NCBI GenBank assembly: GCA_002297505.1
Contig: DBLQ01000053.1
Span: 1-6,536 of the forward strand
Direction of reading: 5' to 3'
From: Flavobacteriales bacterium UBA720
GTDB lineage: Bacteria > Bacteroidota > Bacteroidia > Flavobacteriales > Weeksellaceae
Length of the DNA stretch: 6,536 nucleotides
Of the stretch, positions 1 to 5,126 are shown in pieces; the first letter of the stretch is position 1, and every line of letters starts with the position of its first letter. A program made the translations under genes and the position numbers. Below the pieces are notes generated by a model. It was given only the letters and a program-made list of their open reading frames with translations, had not been told where the DNA came from and did no database searches.

Positions 1-238
1 CCGGCATATAACCGATGTTCCTGATGTGTTCCGGATTCAGTTTTTCACCGTCGATCCAGATGTTGCCCTCGTCAGCCTGCGTAATCTGGTTGATGATCCG
101 GATAAAGGACGTTTTCCCGGCACCATTCGGACCCAAAAGCCCGTAGATACTGGCCGTAGGAACCTCGATGGAGAAATCCTGAAGCGCAATTTTCTTTCCG
201 GCGTTGTACGTTTTCTTGATATGTTCTGCTTTCAGCAT
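1..238 (-). CDS. ABC transporter ATP-binding protein, N-terminal part (cut by window edge)
   Basis: This is the first 79 codons of an ABC-type ATPase, the cytoplasmic subunit that hydrolyses ATP to drive a transporter. The protein starts MLKAEHIKKTY, the usual first beta strand. An aromatic residue (Tyr11) stands where the A-loop that stacks on adenine is expected. The Walker A motif GPNGAGKTS is at residues 36-44 and is intact. The segment after it (IIN, then TQADEGNIWIDG) is the normal lead to the Q-loop. The last readable residues are IGYMP, and the next codon begins with G, which fits the GY(L/M)PE form of ABC-2 type (NatA-like) exporters. The start at 238 gives a standard N-terminus. Signature motif, Walker B and substrate domain lie outside, so the transported substrate cannot be judged. 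It is divergent from mvaD, with about 1 kb of repeat-rich DNA between. Confidence 0.93.
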   Translation of the reverse strand, partial: MLKAEHIKKTYNAGKKIALQDFSIEVPTASIYGLLGPNGAGKTSFIRIINQITQADEGNIWIDGEKLNPEHIRNIGYMP

Positions 239-570
239 TGATCAATAAGGATTAAAAAATGAATTAAAAATATTTTGGAGCAAGACACTGGGTCTGTCGA
301 TTCACGTTTCCCGCCCGCTGTCCGTTATATCTTTTTTTCTTGGGCCAGACCTCACAGGTTTTTAAAACCTGTGAGGTCTGGCCCAAGAAAAAAAGGATGC
401 CACTACCATCGGGGCTATGTTGAGGTTCCGCCTCTCCGTTCACCGATTTCCTAAAACCACACAAAATTAGTTCATTAATCCCAAAAATGTTACAGAAAAG
501 ATTTTTATCAGCCATTTCTGTCATAATCCAAAAAATCCAGACCGCGGAAAAAGCCTATGAATACGTGAAG
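239..570. other. Non-coding stretch with dispersed-repeat character
   Basis: No gene here is supported. Open frames exist on both strands, but they run straight through the perfect palindrome at 331-395 or into the tandem array that starts at 571, and they resemble no protein family I know. The sequence on either side of the palindrome (about 290-330 and 396-440, with GC-rich words such as ccgcccgctgtccgttatat and catcggggct) looks like fragments I associate with intergenic repeats in flavobacterial genomes. That is memory and inference, not a search result. The upstream region of the ABC gene (239-265) is AT-rich, and I see no clean TAnnTTTG box there. Confidence 0.6.
331..395. repeat. Perfect 65-bp palindrome (32-bp arms, 1-nt centre)
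   Basis: Positions 331-362 and 364-395 are exact reverse complements around the single base 363. Every pair i + j = 726 matches, and the match stops at 330/396. The arm reads from outside in as a C followed by seven T, then a GC-rich part with cttgggccagacctcacagg, then T residues at the centre. As RNA it would fold into a very stable hairpin from either strand. Because the T run comes first and the A run last on both strands, it lacks the U tail of an intrinsic terminator. It therefore looks more like a REP/MITE-like dispersed palindrome than a simple terminator. The inner core (cctcacaggt facing acctgtgagg) is a word I associate with intergenic repeats in Flavobacteriia, unverified here. 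Confidence 0.9.
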
Positions 571-780
571 ATGCTTCAACGTAATGCTTCAACGGCTCAT
601 CGTAATGCCTCAACGCTTCAACGTAATGCATCAATGGCTCATCGTAATGAATCAACGCTTCAACGTAATGGATCAACAGCTCAACGCAATGCTTCAATGA
701 CTCAACGCAATGCTTCAAGAGGGCAATGTAATCATTCAACGTTTTAATGTAATGGATCAGTCCTTCAACGAAGAACATCA
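571..780. repeat. Tandem array of ten 21-bp units
   Basis: Units start at 571, 592, 613, 634, 655, 676, 697, 718, 739 and 760. The typical unit is acg-ctt-caa-cgt-aat-gca-tca, with an inner sub-repeat (cttcaacgtaatg followed by cttcaacg). The first seven units are close to each other, the last three are degraded. Because 21 is divisible by three, frames stay open on both strands. The plus frame gives a heptapeptide repeat of the form TxQRNAS, stopped by a CAA-to-TAA change in unit nine. The minus frame gives repeats such as LIHYVEA and runs through all ten units, from an ATG at 778 to a stop at 521-523. I see no family, no promoter box and no start signal that would choose either strand, so it is annotated as a repeat. 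Confidence 0.9.
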
Positions 781-897
781 GCGGCCTGAGGGCATGTCAC
801 AACAATTTCGGAAAATTGATCAGCCCTATTCAGAATCAACCCGTTGATTTCTTGGTGTTTTATGATTAGGAGGAACAATTCATAAGTTTTGAACCTT

Positions 898-915
898 GTG
901 CCGTGCCTACGGCAC
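898..915. repeat. Short hairpin, 7-bp stem
   Basis: gtgccgt and acggcac are exact reverse complements around the loop gcct. No T run follows within a few bases (the next bases are tccgatgaac), so a terminator role is not supported. It is probably part of a dispersed intergenic repeat. Confidence 0.6.
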
Positions 916-951
916 TCCGATGAACACGTTAGATTTTTCTACAAACATGTC

Positions 952-965
952 GCTCCTGGCGGAGC
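952..965. repeat. Short hairpin gctcc/ggagc, copy 1
   Basis: gctcc (952-956) pairs with ggagc (961-965) around tggc. It is preceded by tttttctacaaacatgtc, a lead-in I associate with a frequent flavobacterial intergenic repeat (from memory, unverified). The same stem occurs again at 1101-1113. Confidence 0.55.
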
Positions 966-1100
966 TTGCCGGATGATTCACAGTCATGGATTAGTTCTTT
1001 GTTTTAGATTTCACAGAATTTTTTGCAGAAATATTTTACGGTCAATGAAGCTCCGTTAAAAGCGGCATGCTTGTAGCAACACGCAGGACCTGATGTCAGA

Positions 1101-1113
1101 GCTCCGTAGGAGC
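1101..1113. repeat. Short hairpin gctcc/ggagc, copy 2
   Basis: gctcc (1101-1105) and ggagc (1109-1113) flank gta. Read from the minus strand this gives cgctcctacggagc, close to the plus-strand copy at 951-965 (cgctcctggcggagc). The two therefore look like an inverted pair about 135 bp apart. Confidence 0.55.
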
Positions 1114-1211
1114 GAGACTTCGCACAGCCATGCTCATCACTCTTTCGTTTGTGCGCTTAAAAATCTTTGAAGACTTTACATTCAAAATTCCGAAGTCGGA
1201 TTTAAAATAAT

Positions 1212-1219
1212 TAAATTTG
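1212..1219 (+). promoter_or_regulatory. Likely -7 promoter box (TAnnTTTG) of the mvaD operon
   Basis: The bases taaatttg match the Bacteroidota -7 consensus TAnnTTTG exactly and lie in an AT-rich stretch (taaaataattaaatttg). I see no good TTG/TTTG -33 element at the expected distance, so support rests on the -7 box and its position. Transcription would begin a few bases downstream and give a leader of about 40-45 nt before the ATG at 1268. A TTG at 1217-1219 that could serve as an in-frame start lies inside this box, which argues against starting mvaD there. Confidence 0.45.
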
Positions 1220-1244
1220 TCCCAGCAATCGCAAAAAGCGCATT

Positions 1245-1265
1245 GCCAAAAGCCAAAAGCCAAAC
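1245..1265. repeat. Three 7-bp tandem units just before the mvaD start
   Basis: gccaaaa, gccaaaa and gccaaac follow each other directly and end two bases before the ATG at 1268. The units lie in the presumed mvaD leader, where copy-number change by slippage could shift the distance between promoter and start codon. Another 7-bp repeat (caaccaa) occurs inside the same gene at 1716-1750. Confidence 0.75.
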
Positions 1266-1267
1266 CT

Positions 1268-2359
1268 ATGACTCAAGAATTTTTGGGAAATCCCCAATTC
1301 AATATATCCAGCCAAACCGTTTCTGCCAGCTGTCCGTCCAATATTGCACTCATCAAATATTGGGGGAAATATGAAAATCAGATCCCGGCCAACCCTAGCA
1401 TCAGCTACACGCTGAACCACTGCAGAACCAATACGGAAATGACATTTGTGGCAGGCGAAGAATTTTCTGTACAGACTTTTCTGGCAGGAAATGAGGAAAA
1501 AAAATTCGCTGAAAAAATTGAAAAATATTTCAAAAACATCGAGCAATATTTGCCGTGGATTCTGAAAGGAAAATATACTATTAAAACTGAAAATACGTTC
1601 CCTCACAGTTCCGGCATCGCCAGCTCTGCGTCCGGATTCGGTGCGATTGCCAAATGTCTGATGAGTTTGGATGAGATGTTTTCAATGAAAGAAGGCTTCG
1701 AGAGCCCCAGTCTGACAACCAACAACCAACAACCAAAAACTACCAACCAAAAAGCCAGTTTTTTGGCGCGATTGGGAAGTGGAAGCGCGTGCCGAAGTCT
1801 GTATGAAGGTCTCGTAGTTTGGGGGGAAACGGACGAAGTGGAGGGCAGTTCAGATCTCTTCGCTGTACCTTATGACAATGATCAGATTCATCCCACTTTC
1901 AAAAACTTCAACGATTGGGTTTTACTGATTCACGAAGGTCAGAAGTCGGTTTCTTCCACGGTCGGTCACGGCCTGATGAATACGAATCCTTACGCCGAAA
2001 GACGTTTCCAGGAAGCGCACGAGAATTTTACCAAGCTGAAAACCATTCTGTCTACAGGCGATATGGAAGGTTTCATCAAACTGGTGGAGCACGAAGCCCT
2101 GACACTTCACGCGATGATGATGATGAGCGAGCCGGCCTTCATTCTGATGCAGACCGGAACACTCCAAGTCATCAATAAAATCTGGGATTTCCGGAGAATT
2201 ACGGGCCTGCCTCTGTTCTTCACCTTAGACGCTGGTGCGAATGTCCACCTGCTTTTCCCCAATGATATTGATAACGACAGAATCACGGATTTCATCAAAA
2301 TAGAACTGATTCCATTGACACAGAAAGGTGGAGTAGTTAAAGATTTGATGAGGTTTTAG
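1268..2359 (+). CDS. mvaD: Diphosphomevalonate decarboxylase
   Basis: This cytoplasmic GHMP-fold enzyme performs the ATP-dependent decarboxylation of mevalonate diphosphate to isopentenyl diphosphate, the last step of the classical mevalonate pathway. Its 363 residues suit a family of roughly 320-400. Family hallmarks are all present: SNIALIKYWGK (residues 24-34), the ATP/phosphate loop PHSSGIASSASGFGA (112-126), GSGSACRS (170-177) with the conserved Arg176, and TLDAGANVH (319-327) with the catalytic Asp321. I chose the ATG at 1268 because MTQEF leads straight into the family's N-terminus. The open frame extends back to a TTG at 1217, but that lies in the promoter box and would add only repeat-encoded residues. 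Residues 150-162 (TTNNQQPKTTNQK) are a low-complexity insert between two helices, encoded by a 7-bp repeat. mvaD is first in an apparent five-gene operon, and the next gene starts 1 nt after its stop. Confidence 0.96.
   Translation: MTQEFLGNPQFNISSQTVSASCPSNIALIKYWGKYENQIPANPSISYTLNHCRTNTEMTFVAGEEFSVQTFLAGNEEKKFAEKIEKYFKNIEQYLPWILKGKYTIKTENTFPHSSGIASSASGFGAIAKCLMSLDEMFSMKEGFESPSLTTNNQQPKTTNQKASFLARLGSGSACRSLYEGLVVWGETDEVEGSSDLFAVPYDNDQIHPTFKNFNDWVLLIHEGQKSVSSTVGHGLMNTNPYAERRFQEAHENFTKLKTILSTGDMEGFIKLVEHEALTLHAMMMMSEPAFILMQTGTLQVINKIWDFRRITGLPLFFTLDAGANVHLLFPNDIDNDRITDFIKIELIPLTQKGGVVKDLMRF
1716..1750. repeat. Heptanucleotide repeat inside mvaD
   Basis: Five 7-bp units: caaccaa three times, then a diverged unit aaactac, then caaccaa again. 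It lies in the mvaD frame and encodes the Thr/Asn/Gln-rich stretch around residues 150-161, just before the conserved KASFLARLGSGSACRS block. Five units make 35 nt, which is not divisible by three. Gain or loss of one unit would break the frame, so the present open frame must reflect a particular length or compensating changes at the edges. Confidence 0.8.
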
Positions 2360-2360
2360 A

Positions 2361-2849
2361 ATGAAAGTAGAAATCTTAGAAAAAATTAAAACTCGTCACA
2401 AAATAAGATTTTATCAATTTAGAATTCTTGACGTTCCTGAGGTTACAAAGTATTTTGAATCTAAAAGAGTTTCAATCAATACTTTGTTATTTTCAATTAT
2501 ACTTTTAAGTTTATTATTTCTATTAACTGATTACAAGGAGTTTATTTTAAAAGTAGGGATTTTTGCGATTTTGTTTTCTGGCTATAATTTATACAGAGTT
2601 ATAACAGAGCCAAGTTTAAAATTAGATAGTAAAGGAATTCATTTTAGGTCATTGATATTGTATTGGAAAAATATAAAAAAGATTGAAATAAAATGGCATA
2701 CAGGAAATAATATTGATTTTAGAATTACTTTAAATTCAGGAGAGTTAATTCAAAAAAGAATTAAAGAACTTAATAATCATTTTTTTCTTATACCAACAGT
2801 TAGATTTTATAAAAAGAAGTATCGAAATAAATTTATTTACAAGAAATAA
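2361..2849 (+). CDS. Small membrane protein of unknown function, possibly with a PH-like domain
   Basis: I do not recognise a named family. The 162 residues have a charged N-terminus (1-37), two likely membrane helices (about 38-56, TLLFSIILLSLLFLL, and 61-79, FILKVGIFAILFSGYNLY), and a soluble C-terminal part (84-162). The C-terminal part has the pattern LKLDSKGIHFR, then YWKNIKKIEIKW, then alternating polar strands. That pattern (beta strand, 'D-x-x-G-I', then a 'W-x-x-I-x-x-I' strand) resembles the bacterial PH-like domains found behind membrane helices in many Bacteroidota proteins, but this is inference. The C-terminus is very basic (KKKYRNKFIYKK). The ATG stands 1 nt after the mvaD stop, so translation may be coupled. 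Base composition is very AT-rich (one counted 60-base sample had 15 G/C, against 24 of 60 in a sample from mvaD), which suggests a different history from mvaD. Confidence 0.8.
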   Translation: MKVEILEKIKTRHKIRFYQFRILDVPEVTKYFESKRVSINTLLFSIILLSLLFLLTDYKEFILKVGIFAILFSGYNLYRVITEPSLKLDSKGIHFRSLILYWKNIKKIEIKWHTGNNIDFRITLNSGELIQKRIKELNNHFFLIPTVRFYKKKYRNKFIYKK

Positions 2850-2860
2850 AAATAATTCTA

Positions 2861-3727
2861 ATGAAAAAACTCACAATATTATTTCTAATAATCATTTCTT
2901 TTTTCGGAAATGCACAAACCGTAACGGAACCAAAGAACAATCCCAAAGAATGGTCTCAGCCTTATGAGCCGTTCAGAATTGTTGGGAATTTGTACTATGT
3001 TGGGACATATGATTTGGCATCTTACCTCATTGTGACGGATAAAGGCAATATCCTTATCAATACAGGTTTGGCCGATTCTTATCCGCAGATTAAGGCGAAT
3101 ATCGAGAAGTTGGGATTCCGATACAAAGACATCAAAATCCTGACTTTGACTCAGGCGCATTTCGACCATATGGGCGCAATGGCCGATATCAAAAGAGACA
3201 CCGGCGCCAAACTTTATGTGGATAAAGCCGAATTAGCCGAATTGAAGTCGGGCGGAAAATCGGATTACGAATTGGGGAAATATGGCGTGACCTTCAAACC
3301 TTTAACTCCGGATTTTCTTTTGAAAGATAAGGACATAATCAAGTTAGGAAATACGACTTTGACTTTGCTTCATCATCCGGGCCACACCAAAGGTTCCTGC
3401 AGTTTTATATTGAAAACGAAAGATAAAGACAGGATGTATAAAGTTTTGATTGCCAATATGCCTTCAATCATCATTGACCATAAATTCTCTGATGTTCACA
3501 CTTATCCTGATATGCAAAAAGATTATGCCTATACTTTTGCGGCAATGAAAAAACTGGATTTTGATGTTTGGGTCGCTTCTCACGCCAGTCAATATAACTT
3601 ACACGGTAAACGTAAACCCAGCGATGCTTACAACCCGAAATTGTTTATGGATAAGGAGAATTATTTCAAAGCGTTGAAGGAATTGGAGGATGATTATTTA
3701 GAGAAATTGAAAGAGGAAGCGAAATAA
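2861..3727 (+). CDS. blaGOB: GOB-like subclass B3 metallo-beta-lactamase (Gln116/Met221 variant)
   Basis: This exported zinc enzyme is expected to hydrolyse beta-lactams, probably including carbapenems, in the periplasm. Residues 1-18 form a signal peptide (MKK, a hydrophobic core, then SFFGNA before Gln19). The metal site is of the GOB kind: TQAHFDHMG (97-105) gives Gln98-x-His100-x-Asp102-His103, where other B3 enzymes have His at the first position (Gln116 in standard numbering). His175 in HHPGHTKGSC and His241 in SHASQ complete the set. ANMPS puts Met200 at the Met221 position, also GOB-like. From memory, long blocks (NLYYVGTYDLASYLIVTDKG, GKYGVTFKP, DYAYTF, MKKLDFD) match GOB enzymes of Elizabethkingia almost word for word, and 288 residues is close to the GOB length. 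The start gives a normal signal peptide. It lies 11 nt after the preceding gene with no promoter box seen between, so it is probably transcribed from the mvaD side. Confidence 0.95.
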   Translation: MKKLTILFLIIISFFGNAQTVTEPKNNPKEWSQPYEPFRIVGNLYYVGTYDLASYLIVTDKGNILINTGLADSYPQIKANIEKLGFRYKDIKILTLTQAHFDHMGAMADIKRDTGAKLYVDKAELAELKSGGKSDYELGKYGVTFKPLTPDFLLKDKDIIKLGNTTLTLLHHPGHTKGSCSFILKTKDKDRMYKVLIANMPSIIIDHKFSDVHTYPDMQKDYAYTFAAMKKLDFDVWVASHASQYNLHGKRKPSDAYNPKLFMDKENYFKALKELEDDYLEKLKEEAK

Positions 3728-3762
3728 AAAAATTTCTCCATCGTTTTTAAAAATAAAAGAGA

Positions 3763-4683
3763 ATGAGGAACAAATTTCTGCTTTGCAACATTATTTTTAT
3801 TTTAAGTCTAATTATTCTTTTACTGAATGATCACTTTTTGAAATTATATTTTCACAATTGGTTTACAGGAAAATTATCAGACGTAGTGGGAATTATTTTA
3901 CTTCCTTTTTTATTGGCGTTTGTATTTCCAAAACTTAGGCAAAATTCTGTTTATTTAACAGCATTATTTTTTATTTTTTGGAAATCTTCATATTCAGAAA
4001 AGTTGATTGAAATTTACAATTTGGTTTCGCCTATTTCTATTCATCGGGTTGTGGATTATACTGATTTGTTGACTTTGATTTTTCTTTTCATTCCTTATTA
4101 TTTCATTAAAAATCAACAACAATTATCAAAAATTGAAATCAGACGAGCTTCACCGATATTTATTTTAATTCCTGGATTGCTTATTTTTATGTCAACTTCG
4201 CCACCACGTTATTACGAGTATGTTCCTTATAACGGAAATTTAATTTTTAATAACTCTACTTTTATAATACCAAAAACAAAAAAAGAGTTATTGGATGAAT
4301 TTAAAAAAAGGAATATTAATGTGTATAAAGACACGACAAGAATTATTGCGGTAAATAAATGGAGATATTTTGAAGCTGTAAGTGTAAATCAGAAAAACCT
4401 CAAGAATAATAAAGAAATCTTTAAAATTGCAGACGACAGTATAAAGGAATTGATTTTAAAAGAAATTGATGAAAGTAATTACTATAAGATTGATAAACTA
4501 AAATTGGATGACCAAACTATTGAAAACATACAATTTTATATTTCAACAGCCGATAGTGGTCTGGGAACCTCTTTTAACTTGAAATCAATGACTATTGAAA
4601 AGCAACTTCGTGAAAATAAGGTTGAAAGAAAATTGCGAAAATTATATAATAAATTGTTAGAAGAAGAATTTAAAAAATTTTAA
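3763..4683 (+). CDS. Multi-spanning membrane protein of unknown function
   Basis: I cannot name this 306-residue protein. The first half holds about five hydrophobic segments (roughly 5-21, 41-56, 62-74, 97-115 and 130-144). Between the first two is the block LNDHFLKLYFHNWFTGKLSD (21-40). The pattern N-D-x-x-L-K followed by W-x-T-G-K-L-S-D-x-x-G looks like a conserved signature that I associate with uncharacterised bacterial membrane proteins, but I can attach no function. The second half (about 147-306) is soluble, rich in Lys, Asn, Ile and Glu, and ends in a charged helix (KQLRENKVERKLRKLYNKLLEEE in part). Which side it faces is undetermined. It starts 35 nt after the lactamase stop, and its own stop is 1 nt from the next ATG. 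Like the gene at 2361 it is strikingly AT-rich. No typical signal peptide or lipobox is visible. Confidence 0.85.
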   Translation: MRNKFLLCNIIFILSLIILLLNDHFLKLYFHNWFTGKLSDVVGIILLPFLLAFVFPKLRQNSVYLTALFFIFWKSSYSEKLIEIYNLVSPISIHRVVDYTDLLTLIFLFIPYYFIKNQQQLSKIEIRRASPIFILIPGLLIFMSTSPPRYYEYVPYNGNLIFNNSTFIIPKTKKELLDEFKKRNINVYKDTTRIIAVNKWRYFEAVSVNQKNLKNNKEIFKIADDSIKELILKEIDESNYYKIDKLKLDDQTIENIQFYISTADSGLGTSFNLKSMTIEKQLRENKVERKLRKLYNKLLEEEFKKF

Positions 4684-4684
4684 A

Positions 4685-5062
4685 ATGCACATCCACCACA
4701 TCGCCATCATCTGCTCCAATTACGAAGTCTCCAAAAAATTCTACACAGAAGTTTTAGGACTGAATATTATTCGGGAAGTTTATCGTGAAGAGCGTCACTC
4801 TTATAAATTGGATTTAGCCATCGGAGATCATTATGTCATCGAATTATTTTCTTTTCCCAATCCGCCAGCACGACCTTCCAGGCCGGAAAGTTGTGGTCTT
4901 CGGCATCTCGCATTTTCCGTTGATAACGTTGCAGAAAAAAGAGATGAATTATTATCGAAAGGCTTAAAATGTGAAGCCATCCGAATTGATGAATTTACAG
5001 ACAGGAAATTCTTTTTCACCTCTGACCCGGATGACTTGCCATTAGAGTTTTATGAAAATTAA
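4685..5062 (+). CDS. gloA2: VOC-superfamily (glyoxalase-like) metalloprotein, YaeR/GloA2 type
   Basis: This small cytoplasmic protein has the vicinal-oxygen-chelate fold (two beta-alpha-beta-beta-beta modules in 125 residues). It begins MHIHHIAIICSNYEVSKKFY and continues with EVYREERHS, YVIELFSFPNPP, RPSRPESCGLRHLAFSVD and LPLEFYE. This order and wording match the YaeR/SMU1112c branch, called gloA2 by several annotators. Candidate metal ligands are His5 (or His4), Glu53, His74 and Glu121, one pair from each half. True lactoylglutathione lyase activity has not been established for this branch as far as I know, so the substrate is open. The usual DPDG turn before the last strand reads DPDD here. 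The ATG lies 1 nt after the stop of the upstream membrane-protein gene (ttttaaaATG), so this is probably the last gene of the mvaD operon. Its stop falls inside the AT-rich inverted repeat at 5056-5101. Confidence 0.92.
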   Translation: MHIHHIAIICSNYEVSKKFYTEVLGLNIIREVYREERHSYKLDLAIGDHYVIELFSFPNPPARPSRPESCGLRHLAFSVDNVAEKRDELLSKGLKCEAIRIDEFTDRKFFFTSDPDDLPLEFYEN

Positions 5063-5101
5063 ATTTGGCTCCCTAGGGTTGGGGATAAACAAATTTAATT
5101 T
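5056..5101. terminator. Candidate bidirectional terminator between convergent genes
   Basis: Positions 5056-5067 (aaattaaatttg) and 5090-5101 (caaatttaattt) are exact 12-bp reverse complements around a 22-nt loop that holds the smaller palindrome ccctaggg (5071-5078). The gloA2 stop codon lies in the left arm. The stem is nearly all A:T, so it is weak for a classical terminator. Placement between two converging transcripts, with T-rich ends on both strands, is the main argument. Confidence 0.4.
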
Positions 5102-5126
5102 ATCATCCTTCAATTATCATTTATAA

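Larger units (their letters stand above)
781..1211. other. Non-coding stretch with several short GC-rich hairpins
   Basis: No open frame of note is present. The stretch alternates AT-rich DNA with short GC-rich inverted repeats, given separately at 898-915, 952-965 and 1101-1113. The last two share the word gctcc-N3/4-ggagc, and their flanks suggest copies in opposite orientations (cgctcc on the plus strand at 951-956, and on the minus strand at 1114-1109). A further gctccg lies near 1050. This mosaic is what a landing zone for short dispersed repeats looks like. The 3' end (about 1170-1211) turns AT-rich and leads into the mvaD promoter box. Confidence 0.55.

Noticed and set aside
331..395. 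Intrinsic terminator of the ABC gene or of an upstream gene
   Set aside because: It lies upstream of the ABC gene's start, not at its 3' end, and has the A run rather than a T run after the hairpin on either strand.
264..524. Minus-strand frame of 86 codons
   Set aside because: It reads straight through the perfect palindrome at 331-395 and its products resemble no family. It is best explained as non-coding repeat DNA.
487..747. Plus-strand frame of 86 codons with TxQRNAS repeats
   Set aside because: Most of it is the 21-bp array, which stays open simply because 21 is divisible by three. It stops inside unit nine while the array continues, and no start signal or family supports it.
521..778. 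Minus-strand frame of 85 codons with LIHYVEA-like heptads
   Set aside because: It runs through the whole array and looks amphipathic, but Pro, His and Cys in the heptads, the lack of a promoter box and the shared array origin make a real gene doubtful. It is noted under the repeat.
571..780. CRISPR array
   Set aside because: Units are contiguous 21-mers without unique spacers, and no cas genes are present.
1217..1267. Upstream TTG start adding 17 residues to MvaD
   Set aside because: The TTG is part of the TAnnTTTG promoter box, and the added residues come from 7-bp repeats. The family N-terminus begins at the ATG at 1268.
1211..1606. Minus-strand frame of 131 codons opposite mvaD
   Set aside because: It is a shadow of the mvaD coding strand, whose product is unambiguous.
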